64,000 bases of DNA from Meconema thalassinum. Lineage: Eukaryota; Arthropoda; Insecta; Orthoptera; Tettigoniidae. The position numbers and the translations under genes are program-made. Position 1 is the stretch's first letter; each line of letters begins with the position of its first letter. The stretch is taken from positions 1,502,964,545 to 1,503,028,544 of the forward strand of contig OX336388.2 of NCBI GenBank assembly GCA_946902985.2, given 5' to 3'. The notes under the pieces were generated by a model, which searched no databases, had not been told where the DNA came from, and was given only the letters and a program-made list of their open reading frames with translations. Shown here piece after piece: positions 9,170-22,198 of the stretch.

Positions 9170-9689
9170 CTGAAACATAGAGAAATATGGATTAATTTAG
9201 ATTTCAATATATACCTACCAAGTATGAATGGTAATGAAATGTAACTACAGTACTGTATAGCAATTTTGTATACAACAGGACTAAAGTTCAGTTCCCAGGC
9301 TAGCATTGCCAACCAGCAATGTCATGGAATGTGAAAAGTAGTTACAAAGTAAATACGATAGCCCTACTAAGGACACAAATCTATATTGATCTAAAATAGT
9401 ACGTCCATTATACAGAAATTAAAACAATTGAAAATATACAGTTAATAACTGGATGTTAAGCAAATGTTGCAGTCTTTAGCAGAGAGAGAAAGAAGAATAT
9501 AAGCACTATAGTTGTGAGGACAACTTTCGGCCATTTTGTGTTTTCCTATCCAATGATAGATTGAATGTGATACATAGGTACAAATATGTGAACTATAAAT
9601 TCAATTTTATTACTTTCCAGCAATTAGTCTAATTTTATTGTTTTATCACACTGAAGAATGAGCATACTGAACAATAACATGACTGACAT

Positions 9690-9775
9690 ACAAAATTCAT
9701 ACTTTCTCAAACAGGAATCAAACCCCAGATCTTGAGATAATGCGTTTGATGATCCACTGAGGAAACTACTTGTCT
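9690..9775 (-). mobile_element. Possible tRNA-derived SINE head relic
   Basis: On the minus strand, TTTCCTCAGTGGATC resembles an A box and GGTTTGATTCC differs by one base from a consensus B box, at tRNA-like spacing. No duplication or tail was found. Confidence 0.35.
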
Positions 9776-12310
9776 TCTAAAAAATGTACTGTATATTTTA
9801 AAACAAAAGGGGAAAAAAATACAATGCTCAAAAACTGGAGAATCAATTTGGATGGGCAGTGACGGAAAAGAAAAACAACATTAAAAAAAATGGAAAGACC
9901 ATAAAATATAGTATGAGGACTTATCAATGCTGGATCTAATGCTGTTCAAATATGAACCCTTTACCATTTTTGCTGGTAGGACCTCAAACTAGCTAGTAAA
10001 TGCTTAAGGGGAGTTTGAAAGGCCTATCCTGCCATAAGCCAAGATTATGTTCCTGTATTTTTGGAACCAATGAAGATACGACTGAATTTTTTTACAGCTG
10101 ACATTTCCACATTATTAAAGTGAACTGAAGCAGAATTAAGATATAAATACCGAAAGAAACAGATATATTAATTTTTTAAAAGATGCCATCTTTTACACAA
10201 AATATTTGTAGATGCACACCCCTTACTTCAGGTCTATGGAAACTTCTATGATTCTGCGTCAGTAAGGACATTAAGATATAATAAAGCATCTCACAAAGTT
10301 TCATGTATCTATCACAAGAGGTTTTTCAGATAAAGGAATATTAATGGTAAAAAAAAAATCATTTTGAGAAAATCAAGTTTAAAACTTGAAATGATAAGAA
10401 ATCACTCAAATTTTTAATTTAAGGCTCTAAAGCACCTTGCAGCATAGTCAGCATCCTCTTCCTACTTCTCCAAAAAACTTTTCCTTCTGGATTACCTTGC
10501 TGCTTTGGTATTGAACTCGGTTGCACTATGTCTAAATGTTGCAGTCCCTTTACAGTATGATAGCCAAGGTTGATGTTGAGATGTACTAATAACACTTGAA
10601 TTCTTCCCACGTTCACATCATTAAATATTAACACAGCATCACTGGCTCAATGTTTTACATTACTCGAGTCCATATAATATTGTTGAGAGATTCGTTGGGA
10701 TTCTAAAAAAAATTAAAAATTAATAATAATAATCTAAAATATTAGTCAAAACTTGACTAAAAATGTTCATATCAAGTAAAACATGACCTAAATCACAACA
10801 ATTATGATACTTTCTGAATTTTTTTCTAATGTTTCCAGTTCTTCAAAATTCTTCAAGATTCACTTGCAGTGGTAGGGGACATGTTGTCTGGTGCCAAATT
10901 CTGACCGTCTGTTTCTACACTGTTGGTGGATTCTATCTCATGTGAACCTCATGGTCTTGTGTTTTTACTATGATCATTGCCACAAAAGTTACGTTTCCTA
11001 AATAGACTAGCACTTCTAGGCATATCAGGGTGTCGAGCGATGACCTGTTTTTAAATTCCCGTATGAAAATCCATCCAAATTCCCGTATATTTTAGAACTC
11101 TCTAAGACTAGAGGTCACATACCGAATGGCTGAAAAATGAATCTTAATGCGCGAATCAAGATTTTCTGGCGTAAGTGTAACTGCATTTTTGGAGATACTT
11201 CCGCAGTCCATGGGTGATGTCGAGATTTAGGCCTAATCCGTAGCGTGAGCAAAGCGCGTGCGCGCAAGTGAACTCTTGCAAATGGGATGAGATGCTACGA
11301 ACACAAATAAAATACCGTTTACCTGAGGAGAGCTGTTTTACTGCGGAGGGTTGAGAGAGTAGAGAATAGGAGTGCCACATAATAAATGTTTACGGGAAGT
11401 GGCTGAATTGTATTGTACCGTAACCGTATAGAGCTTCTACGAGGTAAAATGGCACCCAAGCTTATGCATAGCGAACTTCCGGTCCGTGAATCTCCATTTG
11501 ATTTTCATTGGCAGTGAATCGTTCGTGATTATCTTCTTTACTATTTCGGATTGTGGTTTTGTTATTAGGCGTTCAACTTATGAAATAAGAACTAGAGGGT
11601 TGGCTTTTCATGAATATTCCAAAGACAAGTGTCTCCTAAGAGAGTTGTTGTTGTTGTTTTAAGGGGCCTAACATCTCCTAAAAAGTGTGCGATTTGCACA
11701 TTTCAAACGGCAGTGGTCTAACATATCATAGACTAAAATTGTATTAAGTTGGTTCAAATTAAATATGTTATATGTAAGGATATTATTATAATTTGCTATC
11801 CGGTTGTTATATTAGTATATTATGCATTAACGTGACCAATTTAAATGCTAAATTGTGACGGAAGCTACACGTTACAGGCTATTCGCCGTACCGGTAGGCC
11901 TAATATTTACTAACAACGCGTCGTTTCTTCTTTAACATTTATTTAATCATTATAATTATAATAGCCTATCTTATTAACACTTATTTAACCAATAATCATT
12001 TTATAATTACATACATATTCCAGGTATTGCAAGAAAGCGATATTTGATAGCACATGCAGTTCCACCTTAAACTCCAACTGTGCCTAGTTTTCAGTACCTA
12101 TGGAAAATATTACCGTAAGTTAATAAACCAAACAACTGGCGACAATTTTTTCAAATGCACATTTACATCTTCGCCCTAGTCTACGTAAACTACCATACGG
12201 TAATCACGGAAAGGGTAGGGTTTATGACCTCAAATTCACAAACGAACCTCATTTTGCATGAAATACGGAACCCGAATCATAATGGAGGTATGGATTGTCT
12301 GCATTTAGCA

Positions 12311-13600
12311 ATACAGGGTTTCTATAAAAGAACTCCTGGGTTTTAAAAATTCATATCTTAATAACAGTAGAATATAGCAAAATGTAGTTAATTTCTCTGA
12401 AACAAGTAGCTCATCAAGTTTTACTCATACCAATTGGGAATGTTTTCATCAACAGTTGGCAGCGCTGCGGAGCGTTGACCTTGAAACAACGTAGTGGCAG
12501 TCAGTGCTGTCTGGATTGTCGCGCCGCCGCAACAAAAGGTTCAATGCTTTAATTGGCTAATAGAAACTAATTCTGTTGTTACGGTACAAAGAAACTTTCG
12601 ACGTAATTATGGTGTTGACCCGCCTACGGATAAAACCATTCGCCAATGGTTAAGTGCTTTCAAACAAACAGGAACTGTTTTAAAACAAAAGTCGCCGGGT
12701 AGGCCGCGTGTGTCACAAAAGAATGGGGACAGAATCCGAGCTTCATGCCTTCGAAGCCCTTAAATAAGAAATCATTGACAAGACGCAGTCTGGAGTTGGG
12801 GTTACCAAGATCAACAGTTCATAAGGTAGTTCATAAAAGACTTCATTTAACTGCTTACACCACATTAAACCGGCAGACAAGATTAAGAGATTAGACTTTT
12901 CTGTTTCTATGCTAAACGAAATCGATGAAAATAACGATTTTTTAAAAAAATGTTATTTTTAGTGATGAAGCGACTTTTCATGTGAATGGGTCTGTAAACA
13001 GATATAATTGCAGAATTTGGGGATCATAGAGTATGAACGTGACACGCCAAAAGTGAATGTTTGGTGTGGTCTTATGCATGATGGAGTAATAAGTCCCTTC
13101 ATTTTGGTTGAAAGAAATATCAATGGTGATGTCTATTGTGACATGTTAAAGGAATATGTTTTTCCTCAGTTACATGACATTGAGGCGGAGAAGGGTATAG
13201 TCCACTTCCAACAAGATGGGACACTGCCACACTTCAGTTTGCATGTGCGTGAGGCACTGACGCTTGATTAGGCAACAGATGGATTGGAAGGGAAGGACCT
13301 ATTCCATGGCCTCCAAGGAGCCCTGATATGACTCCGTTGGACTTTTTCTTCTGGGGGCATATCAAGATTCTTGTGTAGGCGGAGAAAATTCATGATGTTG
13401 GCCATCTCAGGGAATGAATAATCAATTGTGTGGCAACCGTCCCCCCAGACATGCTGGCCAGGACATGGGAAGAGGTGGAATACCGTTACGATGTGTGCCG
13501 TGCCACTAACGGGGCTCATATTGAACTTTATTAAATTGTTTAAAAAACTTGAAAATGTAACCTTTCCAATCATGTATTAATCATTAATATAACTTTTTTA
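12311..13600 (+). pseudogene. Tc1/mariner-superfamily transposase relic
   Basis: The N-terminal helix-turn-helix is in 12494-12763: QCFNWLIETNSVV, FRRNYGVDPPTDKTIRQWL and the GRPR hook. After stops and frame changes, FSDEATFHVNG (about 12957) supplies the first catalytic Asp. PKVNVWCGLMHDGVI and FQQDG (to about 13220) supply the second Asp, and PRSPDMTPLDFFFWG (about 13310-13355) the third acidic position. The tail ATNGAHIEL closes the protein near 13530. At least three stops or frameshifts disrupt it. The start of an end sequence, ACAGGGTTTCTATAAAAGA, lies at 12314, but its inverted partner was not found. The domain order fits the group of insect transposases with an N-terminal DUF4817-like HTH. 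Confidence 0.8.
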
Positions 13601-14788
13601 CTTCCTTACAATATTTTGCCTCAAAATATGCAAAATATTTTGCATACTAAAATTATTTTAGTCAATAATTTAAAACAAGTTGCCAGAAAACTAAATACAA
13701 AAAGCTGCGTGCCTACTACGGTGTTAAGTTCCTCTGTGAAAAAAAAAAAAAAAAAAAACAACAAAAAAAAAAAAAACAACACAACAACCCCACCTTGCCT
13801 TGATTATACAACGTGCATACAGTTAAATATAATCACCCAATTGGAGAAACATTTTCATTGTCACGATCTTATAAGCAATTCAAACATAAACTGTTGTAAA
13901 TTTACGGGAAAATGTTCAACATTTAGAGACTACGAGTGTTGTATGCGGCACAACGTTAGCTGACATTTCGCATCATTAATACATAAGGAATGAACACATG
14001 CAGAGCTTTCTCACTGCACAGAGCTTCTTAGTGCATTTTACAACTTTTATTTCTCCTAACAACAATAATTTACATAGTTACATGGAAGGAAAATTGTAGT
14101 ACACAGTTCCCATGGCTTCCATTACCTGACTACTAAACCAGAATCTGGTAATGCATAACCATACGCCGGTGGCGCATCCTATGGCAAGTGAAAGATCGAA
14201 AGAAAATGTAAGCTCTATAGGAGCCCGGAACAAGGCGATACAATTTTCTACACTGCTAAAAATAGTCAAAATACCCTTTGTAATAATGAATAATAATTTT
14301 GGGGGTCATGTAGTAATAGATGTTACCCACCCACTATCCCATTTTAGATCATGACTTTTATAGTAAAATTGGAGGTGTGACTGCCAATACACGCATAAAT
14401 TATGGGACAAATACAGCATTGCTAACCCCGCGCATTCGGTACTGAGAGCCTTCCTGTCACTTTGCCCCGCTTTTCCTCTCCGCAACCCGCGGTCGCCAAA
14501 TAACAAAACCCAAAGTCTAACCGCCACGCGGCAAGAATTCTGAGCATGCTTCTCACCTACACCCTGTATTTCGAAGGAAACAACGTGAAGGATATGTCGG
14601 GAGCTCGGAACAGCTGAGCCGTGTTGCCAAGTTTTTAGTGTTGTAAATACCGTAAACTGATTCGAATACACAGCGCTACACTTCAGACATTATTACTGTA
14701 CAATTAAACGTAATATATTTTAAAAGACGATCCTGAGTCAATGCCAAGGACATTCAAACAGAGAAATACGATACTTTTAGAAGATGAA

Positions 14789-15107
14789 ATGAAAATCCAC
14801 AGCCTGCTTCCAGTCTCCGACCGGGTCAGGAATGGAATGAATGAAGCCCCCATCTAGCGGCGAGGATATGAACTGTGCCGGCTGCCGAGGCCTGACGCAC
14901 TCCTCTGGGGCAATGATTAAATGAATGACAGATGGAATGAAATGATAGTGGAGAGTGTTGCTGGAATGAAATTTTGACAGGGAAAACCGGAGTACCCGGA
15001 GAAAAACCTGTCTGGCTCCGTTTTGTCCAGCACAAATCTCACATGGAGTGACCGGGATTTGAACCACGGACCCAGCGGTGAGAGGCCGGCGTGCTGCCGC
15101 CTAAGCC
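14789..15107 (-). mobile_element. tRNA-derived SINE (SINE 3), 319 bp
   Basis: It is flanked by a 17 bp direct repeat TACTTTTAGAAGATGAA at 14772-14788 and 15108-15124. On the minus strand a tRNA-like head is followed by the B box GGTTCAAATCC at 15055-15065. The body then runs to a TTTTCAT-rich 3' end on the left. There is no coding capacity. It lies inside the hAT element, so it is younger than that element. Confidence 0.88.
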
Positions 15108-15550
15108 TACTTTTAGAAGATGAATAATTAAATTACACACCGAAGTTATGATACGACAAAGAGGGCAAACACTCTACAGCTAATGAATATAAAAACACAC
15201 ACTATGCAATGATTATCCTTTATGAAACGAGAGTCTGAGTGGAAGTCGTTCACAGCTTACAGTACAGTAGTTGACAGATAACACCATGCACACTCACTGA
15301 ATCGCGACTCTCTACGGTTAATATTAGCTTTCGTGATAATACAAAAGTAAAGTTAAGGTAAAGACATATTTAGCACTGAGCACTCAAACAAGCCGCTCTG
15401 TGGCGATATTATTGCCGTGGTTTTATATTGTCGAGTTGTAGGCTATTGAATGACAGACGGTATTTTGAACACTATGACGGGAAACAATAGCCTGTGCTCT
15501 ATTATTGATTGATGCAAGCGAACTGACACCAATAAATAAATTATCCTCAG

Positions 15551-15900
15551 TCACTTGGCAAGGGTTTCTTTGACACCCTCCATCCCTTCACTGTCCCTAT
15601 CATCATCACCACCATCATTGTCTTCGTCAGAGCTTGATGAATTGCCAAGGTTAATAATCATTTCATCCACCGCGATATCCAGATCGCCTTCAGCATTTCT
15701 TTCTGTACATGCTGTATGGGATGTGTCCTGTCCTCGGGTCGAACTTCGGCGAAGTAAAAGTAATGAAACAATGAAAGGAAATCTGACACAGACAGTGGTT
15801 AACAAGCGACTGAAACAATGCTTGCCCACACGAGAAGAATTCTGTCACTTGTGTGGTGTATTTTGTAGCCACATGTTGGTGACGGGTGTTTGATAGTAAA
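15551..15900. other. Open stretch of unknown nature
   Basis: A 92-residue minus-strand frame (15551-15829) ends in an acidic segment (NSSSSDEDNDGGDDD), and an overlapping plus-strand frame contains a CHLCG motif. Neither matches a family I recognise. Both lie inside the hAT element and may be transposase debris. Confidence 0.2.
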
Positions 15901-16463
15901 ATGTGGAGAGCTGTGAGATATTGTTTATAGTTTTTGAAAATTATGCATGTGTGACGCATTTGCAGTGAGTGTTTACACGGACTTTAAAACAATTTGGTAT
16001 GTGCATCTCCCCTGCGAAAGAAGACCCTGGAAAGGCTAAAAACAGTAAAATTCCACACGCGACACGTCGCGAATACCTTTTAATTTATATTTATTTTATC
16101 AAAGTAGATAAAAAAAAGTAAAATAATGCAAAACAAAATTAAATAAGTCACTTTGACAAATACCGGAAATACAAGATTGTTCTTAGAAACTTCAGTTATA
16201 CACAGCACAAAATTAAGTTCATTTGACAGTACTAATTTCTGAATAGGAACTGTAGGCTAAGTCATACACAAAATAAAATAAGTCACTTTGTCAATACTAG
16301 ATTGTGGTTAGGAACTTAAGTCACACAAAATAAGAAAAAACAAACAATAATCAAGGATTTATTAATTTAAAGCTTCATAGGGAACTTATCTGCTCTTCAA
16401 TTTTCTCTGCTTCAGATCGGGCATCGTTCGATCCAATTCCTGGCTTTCCTTCCGACTGCCACC

Positions 16464-17065
16464 TTAGCCGTCGCTTCCATTTCCTCCTGGCTTCATACCT
16501 GTTTTGCTTCCTTTAACACGGCGTAGGAGTTTCGTGCAGTATGGACTCTTGCTCATGGTTATCTTTTCTACTCCACCAGTTGCCATCACAGCGTCCTGAA
16601 CAGTATGCATGCCAATCAGACTTGCTTCTTTGTGATTGACGATCATGCACTCCTTGCTCAGGGAGAAACTTCTCTCTAGAGCTGCATTGCTGTGATACAA
16701 AATCAGTATCATTTTAACGAAGCTTGTGAATCGTTTTTGGCAGGAACTGAGGAAGGTGCTGAAGCCACTAATTCAGACCACAGCACGTCGAGCCGTGGCT
16801 CTTTTTCGTCGAACTGCTTCAAACACGCAGTGATGGAAGGCAGTCTCAGAAGTGCGGAGTAGCTGCTCTTGATGCGGCCAGCCATTGCGCTAGAAAGCAA
16901 ATTCTTCTGATTACAAAGAATTTCCAGGGCAATGACGATCCTAACTTCTGCCAACTTAGGAGTCTCAGCGACCCCTATAGGGTCTAGGCAGGAAATAGCA
17001 CGGGTCATCTTGTGAGCAAGAGGTGACCTCTTTGATTTTTTCAGCCATAGGATACGAATGTACAA
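16464..17065 (-). pseudogene. hAT transposase C-terminal (dimerisation) remnant
   Basis: Frame 16464-16712 contains HSNAALERSFSLSKE, which resembles the conserved SNA.ER.FS block of the hAT dimerisation domain. A second frame, 16709-17065, reads into it from upstream (LDVLWSELVAS) and is offset by a frameshift at about 16710. No catalytic block is recognisable further upstream, where only about 470 bp remain before the element end, so the transposase is incomplete. Confidence 0.55.
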
Positions 17066-18126
17066 TTTTCAGCAGTTGGTGCAAAATTGCAGCACATCCG
17101 AGTCTGGAATTTTCTGAGATCTTGAGCTGTTAGCTTCTTTAAGGGCTGCTCTAGTCAAGAAACCCAGGTCGAAAAAACAACTGGTCTCCTATGTGAATAA
17201 CAATGCAGACTGATTCCTGTATGTCATTGTCAGCAATGAGCGTGGCTCGCGCAGACCCACGCGGAGAGAGTACGGCCGGCGGTCATCCAGGCAAAGCATT
17301 CATTCAACATTGGCTGGGTTCTCATCCCACTTAGCAGTCTATCGGTGGCGCAAATTGCGGGTGGCAGCGCGGTCTGCAGGCGAAATAGAAGGCTGAGAGG
17401 GAGGACTCTACCGAGCGTTCGGGAGCTAAGAAGTCGGGCAATTTGAGACCTTTCAAGATTTCCCGAATCATGTGCGAATTTCCCGTATATTTCCCGGGGA
17501 ACTAAAATTCCCGCATATCCCATATCGCTCGACACCCTGCACATATATATAGGCTACACCTTGTTTACCAAAATAATGACAATCAAATTACACAGAAGCA
17601 CTTCCAGAGAGACATTAACTCACATGAAATTCACCTTTTTTCCCACATAAAAGCAAAGCGGAAGACATAGGCTATTGGAAATGGAAAAGTAACAAAAATT
17701 GAGCGCTGGGTATTCTCTATCAATAGGCAAAGACCACTGCCTTCTAAGTGCAGTAGTTTCAGAGATACTTGTAAATAAAGAGACGCATGTCCAAAATAAA
17801 CCAGCCTGAAAGTAATGCAAGCAATATTATAAAATTAAAAATAAAATACTTCTGACGATCACATAGAGATAAATTAGATAACATTTTACTCAGGAAACAC
17901 TAAACAATTTTCCAGGACATATTTTGTGAAATGTCAAAAATTTCACATTTTGCCTTCAAACTCCCCTTAAGAGAAATACCGTACACTAGAATATCCAATA
18001 TAAGGACACGGGATGACAAATTATTAAAAAAATATCTGCCGGGAATAACATTTGTATCTGCTAACCAAATCACCAACAAAATCTAGCAGGCATTGTCAAA
18101 ATCAATATTGTAACTGTCAGTCCAAT

Positions 18127-18487
18127 TATTATTTATCGTATGGCTTTTAGTGCCAGGAGTGTCTGAGGACATGTTCGGCTCGCATGAGTCTGTAGCTGCT
18201 TCCAGCGGACACCCTTAGGGTGAGCTACAAGTTCCGTTCAATTTCAAGTAGTTCCAACTTTCGCTACCAGATATCAATGATACCTAGTGATGAACGTTGG
18301 AACTTAGATAGAACGTTCCGACGAAATCTAACCTAACAATTTAGCTTCACATCCCATAAATCTATGACATGGGACCGCCAGCTTTACTTCCCCTCCGAAG
18401 GAAGGCATACTGACGGATGTTTAACGCTCTTAAAAAATCCGACTACTTTGGCCGGGTTTGAACCGGCTATCTTGGGCACAGCCGCTA
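18127..18487 (-). mobile_element. tRNA-derived SINE (SINE 2), 361 bp
   Basis: It is flanked by the 12 bp direct repeat TGTCAGTCCAAT (18115-18126 and 18488-18499). On the minus strand it carries the B box GGTTCAAACCC at 18454-18464. The 3' end has GCCATACGATAAATAATAA, the same tail as SINE 1, although the bodies differ. There is no coding capacity. Confidence 0.82.
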
Positions 18488-18499
18488 TGTCAGTCCAAT

Positions 18500-21400
18500 G
18501 AAGAGATGTTGAATGAATTCACCATGAGACGTATGTACTGTGACCGTTTGACGAACGTCCTACGACCACACAAGTGCACATCCGAACAACAGTCGAGCAC
18601 AAAGACTCAAAAACATCTCGGGTTAAATAGTGAGCATTCTACAAAGATGTAGAATAAAGAAAAGAAAAGCTCTGCTGTTCCCCAGATGCACACTACAGCA
18701 AGGATAGAAGGCATATTTCAAGAATCATGAATGACCACAGTATCAGTTAAGATAAAATTTGTATAAATTTAATTGATCCATTCAACCATCCTAATCTTTA
18801 CAAGGGCATCCTCAGGGAGAAAACTAAAACACCACCTGGAAAAAATAACATCCTGCGCTCCCCCTGGGATCCTATACTATTTAATCGCAGGTGTAGAATA
18901 ACGTTCCAAAAAAAAATATATGCACGAAAACGTCAACTTTTAAACATTTCATTGTGTTAGAATACCCATGAAATTAATAGTCCATCATGGTATTCTATTA
19001 TATTATAAACGATATTTACAGTATTCAAGTTGTGTGGATCACTGATCGTCCTATCAAACTTGAGTAAAATTTTATTTCTGAAGTTCTACACATTTCCATA
19101 TTTCCAAAATCATGGATAATCCTATGGGATGTTCTCTTCCATGAAACGAGAAGAAATTCCAAAACATACTAGAATTGTTAATTATACAACTTGATGCAAG
19201 ACAGACCAAGTCGAACAAAGATGGACCCATTAGAAACGTAATACCATTTATATTTCATTATTCCCACACAAGGAATATTCATTATTAGAAATTGTGAATT
19301 ATGGATCTATGATTTATCCTCGATAATAAAATAAATTATGGGATTAATTATTAAGTGATGTTAATTGCAACTCAACCTTATTATTCCAACCAATTTCAAA
19401 CACTTATGGATGATTCGTAGCTATTTCAAGATTTTCATCGGAACATGAGGTCGCATATTAAATGCCCCATTTCTTTATGCACTTTATGAATTTAGTTTAT
19501 TCCTTGATATCACAATATGGCAAAATTGTTAGGCATTTAAATCTATCTGCAGGTTTATATAATTCAACCAGAAAATATGTAATTATGGTTAGAGCAAATT
19601 AAAGTAGAATCTATAATTCCACTGGTGACAATATCTAGATAGCGGTGTGGGGCTACCACAGCGGCATCGCCCTTCTTTTGAGTAATATGAGGCAACATCC
19701 TCCAAATTCCAACATTTCATTATATTCAACAACTATAATTCTTTTATATATTATTTTCACATATTAATTTCCATCCAGTCATATTTACTGTATTTAAAAT
19801 CCCCGGCCAAAACCAAAATGAGCCTGGTTGGCTCCGGCCACAGATTACCCCAATTAATTGGGAAAAGCTGAAGGGAAAGAAGAATGGATTATCATAATCA
19901 TTAATGGGACAAATGCCTACGCGCATTCCCAATTCAACTCATCACCCCATCAGATCTATCATATGACTGTTATAAGTAACTATCTCTAATTAACCTGTCC
20001 AATTATCCGCTTGTCACCATAACAAAAATCCTCCTAATTGATACACCTTGCTCTAATAACAAAACTACGTTACGATTGCTTTATCAATCCAATGTGCATT
20101 AATTCATGTTAATTTCTCATATTTGTTTTAAGGAAACACCACCTAAATAATCCAAACTCCTTCATTTATTATTATTATTAATATGAAATTCTCATGGATA
20201 ATTACCATGTTCTATTTTTCATAAGATCCATTAAATTGTTATGAATTTGCCTCCTTAATTCCCCATGTAAATTCTCACACATGATCATTCCGCATTATCA
20301 ATTTAAAGAAAATCCTTAACCACCAGAAAAATCGAATCATTTTACGATAAATGACAATCAGAACTCATCCAAGATGAATTGCATCAAAAATGATGAAGAA
20401 CTACATTTAAATAAACAATTTACCAAAAAAAAAACTATCTCAAAAAGATCGCTACAATAACAATGTGCCATAAAAATGTGCACGGAACTGTACAACAAAT
20501 ATCAGGATGAAACTCCTGTCTAATTAGAACAGCCGGATGCCTTCCGAAAATATACTCATTCTACGATATGCCCACCGTGGATATGCTATCTCAAAAGGAA
20601 TAAATATAAAAAAAAATCGAAGAGTGGACAACATAAAAAAGATCCAGGCTTATGTTCCAATATAATGCAGAAAATAAAGATCTATGGCGTGTAAAACGAT
20701 TCCTACATGGTTGAATGGTATAGTCTAAGGTCTGATATTCACTGGTACTAGATATTAAGAATAGAATAAGGGGCTCACGTCCATTTCAGATGTTCTTGAA
20801 GAAGATCCAAGTTCCTGCGGAAGGTCCTCAGTCGGAGCATAAAATTCCACGCATTCCTCCGCACACGGAAATGTGTACGGCTAGACTTCATGGCTCCACG
20901 GATCCGAGTCCCAAGTATCCAAAAATCAGCTCCCATCGTACGCCCCGTTCATATTTAGCGCACCATAATAATGGCTCGACTCATGGTAGATTTCAAAAGT
21001 TCATACTGGCGTCTTGCTACCATGACGTCCTGATCGGATTGTCTTAACACCATAGCTTCTGCTATGAAAAAGCACGTGTCTAATACTGTCACTGGTTTCA
21101 CGACAATCACCCGGTGTGTTTTACCGTCCCGAAATATTCCGAATAGTCACAGTAATGTTCCCGGTTACTTGCTTGTAATCCTTCCGTAGTTATCACAGTA
21201 CGCATACACCTGTTTAGCCTTAATTCAAAGTCAATTACTAGCCAGAAATCTACCCTGGTATGAGGTATTATATTCTCATAACTCAAGTAAGGAATTATTT
21301 TCAGCCCATGTGCCTTAATATGCTGTGAGCTCTGGTCATACACCACACAATCTTGCATTTACAAGAGCTAATCCCATCTAATAAAACTATCCTGAGCACA

Positions 21401-21955
21401 TTTGAACAATGCCTCGTTTGTAGGCTAATTTTGGCTTCCAGGTCAGGTACTAGTAACTTGAGATTGATTAAGCCGCCCGCTTATGCACGGATTCACTGCA
21501 CAAAAACGACTGTCACAGTCAGAACAGCTGCCTGCTCGAACCCTGCAGACAGTCAGGTGATAGCCTACTCACGCGCATCGCCGTCCGCGCATCATCCAGC
21601 CTGCAACTAACTACAGTGAAATTCAGCTCAGGCGCTCGCTTCAAATTCAAAATACAGCCGCGACAAAACAACATCTCCATAACCAGCAACTGACGCTCTT
21701 TCACACGGTTACAGTACTGTATCTCAAATCTGGAATTCCAAATGTTCATAGCTGAATAATTGCTGAAGCATAATGTAGAGCTACTTGCCATAACAGAATA
21801 AGCGTTTGTATTTAACGTCTTGTTTTAAATGTGGGATTTCTTGTATTTCTGTATGCCAACTGTGGATCTTCCACTAATGTGAATACAATAAAACAAATAT
21901 GAAAATATCTCGAGGAGTAATAATGTCAAATGTTGAAACTTGAAATTATACACAC
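18500..21955. other. Intronic AT-rich sequence without recognised features
   Basis: I see no exon, element ends or tandem structure in this stretch. Short open frames exist on both strands but show no family signature. Confidence 0.5.
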
Positions 21956-22146
21956 CTCCATATCTCCATCTAAATTTTGGCTCAACTTCTCTGCTCGAAG
22001 CTGTCTCTTGGCATCCTCGATCTTCTGATATTCTTCAATAATTGCTTTATGTTCTGATGCATCATAACCGCTCCATCTATCTCGTTTACCATCATAGTCA
22101 AGAGCCAGTTCAGGCTGCATAAACTCATCAGGTGCTATCTGCGCTC
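21956..22146 (-). CDS. slu7: SLU7 pre-mRNA splicing factor, upstream internal exon
   Basis: This 191 bp exon encodes AQIAPDEFMQPELALDYDG, then KRDRWSGYDASEHK and IEEYQKIEDAKRQLRAEKL, which I recognise as the conserved SLU7 segment that follows its zinc knuckle. On the minus strand the acceptor is ATAG before position 22146, and the first codon is split (two bases here). The donor is GAG followed by GTGTGT at 21955. The exon ends in phase 0, matching the phase-0 start of the exon at 8949-9169; together they encode about 137 residues without a stop. The zinc-knuckle exon that should precede it was not recognised in 22147-64000; it could be short and overlooked, or lie outside the window. Confidence 0.88.
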
Positions 22147-22198
22147 CTATTAGAATAAAACACAAGAGACTAAATTATTACAGAGCAATTTGAATTTC

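Larger units (their letters stand above)
11026..17539 (-). mobile_element. Degenerate hAT-like DNA transposon, about 6.5 kb with nested insertions
   Basis: The two ends share the inverted repeat CAGGGTGTCGAGCGAT, and sub-terminal copies of AATTCCCGTAT occur inside both ends. A decayed hAT transposase C-terminus lies on the minus strand near the right end. The flanking 8-mers (AGGCATAT and CACATATA) are not clearly identical, so the target-site duplication is not demonstrated. Inside are a Tc1/mariner-type transposase relic (12311-13600) and a SINE (14789-15107). The remaining interior (11640-12300, 13600-14770, 15125-16460) shows no gene I can support. Confidence 0.6.
9170..21955 (-). other. 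slu7: SLU7 intron, about 12.8 kb
   Basis: The intron begins with donor GTGTGTATAA (21955 downwards) and ends with TTTCAG at 9170-9175. It is filled with mobile-element sequence: an apparent 6.5 kb hAT element containing a Tc1/mariner-type relic and a SINE, a separate SINE at 18127-18487, and a probable SINE relic. Stretches 9776-11017 and 18500-21955 are A+T rich and hold no gene or element that I can identify. Confidence 0.8.

Noticed and set aside
13616..13963. 115-residue frame with a Lys-rich run
   Set aside because: The Lys run comes from a poly(A)-rich low-complexity tract at 13739-13785; no domain seen.
20790..21047. 85-residue plus-strand frame in the SLU7 intron
   Set aside because: No recognisable family and no splice context; likely chance.
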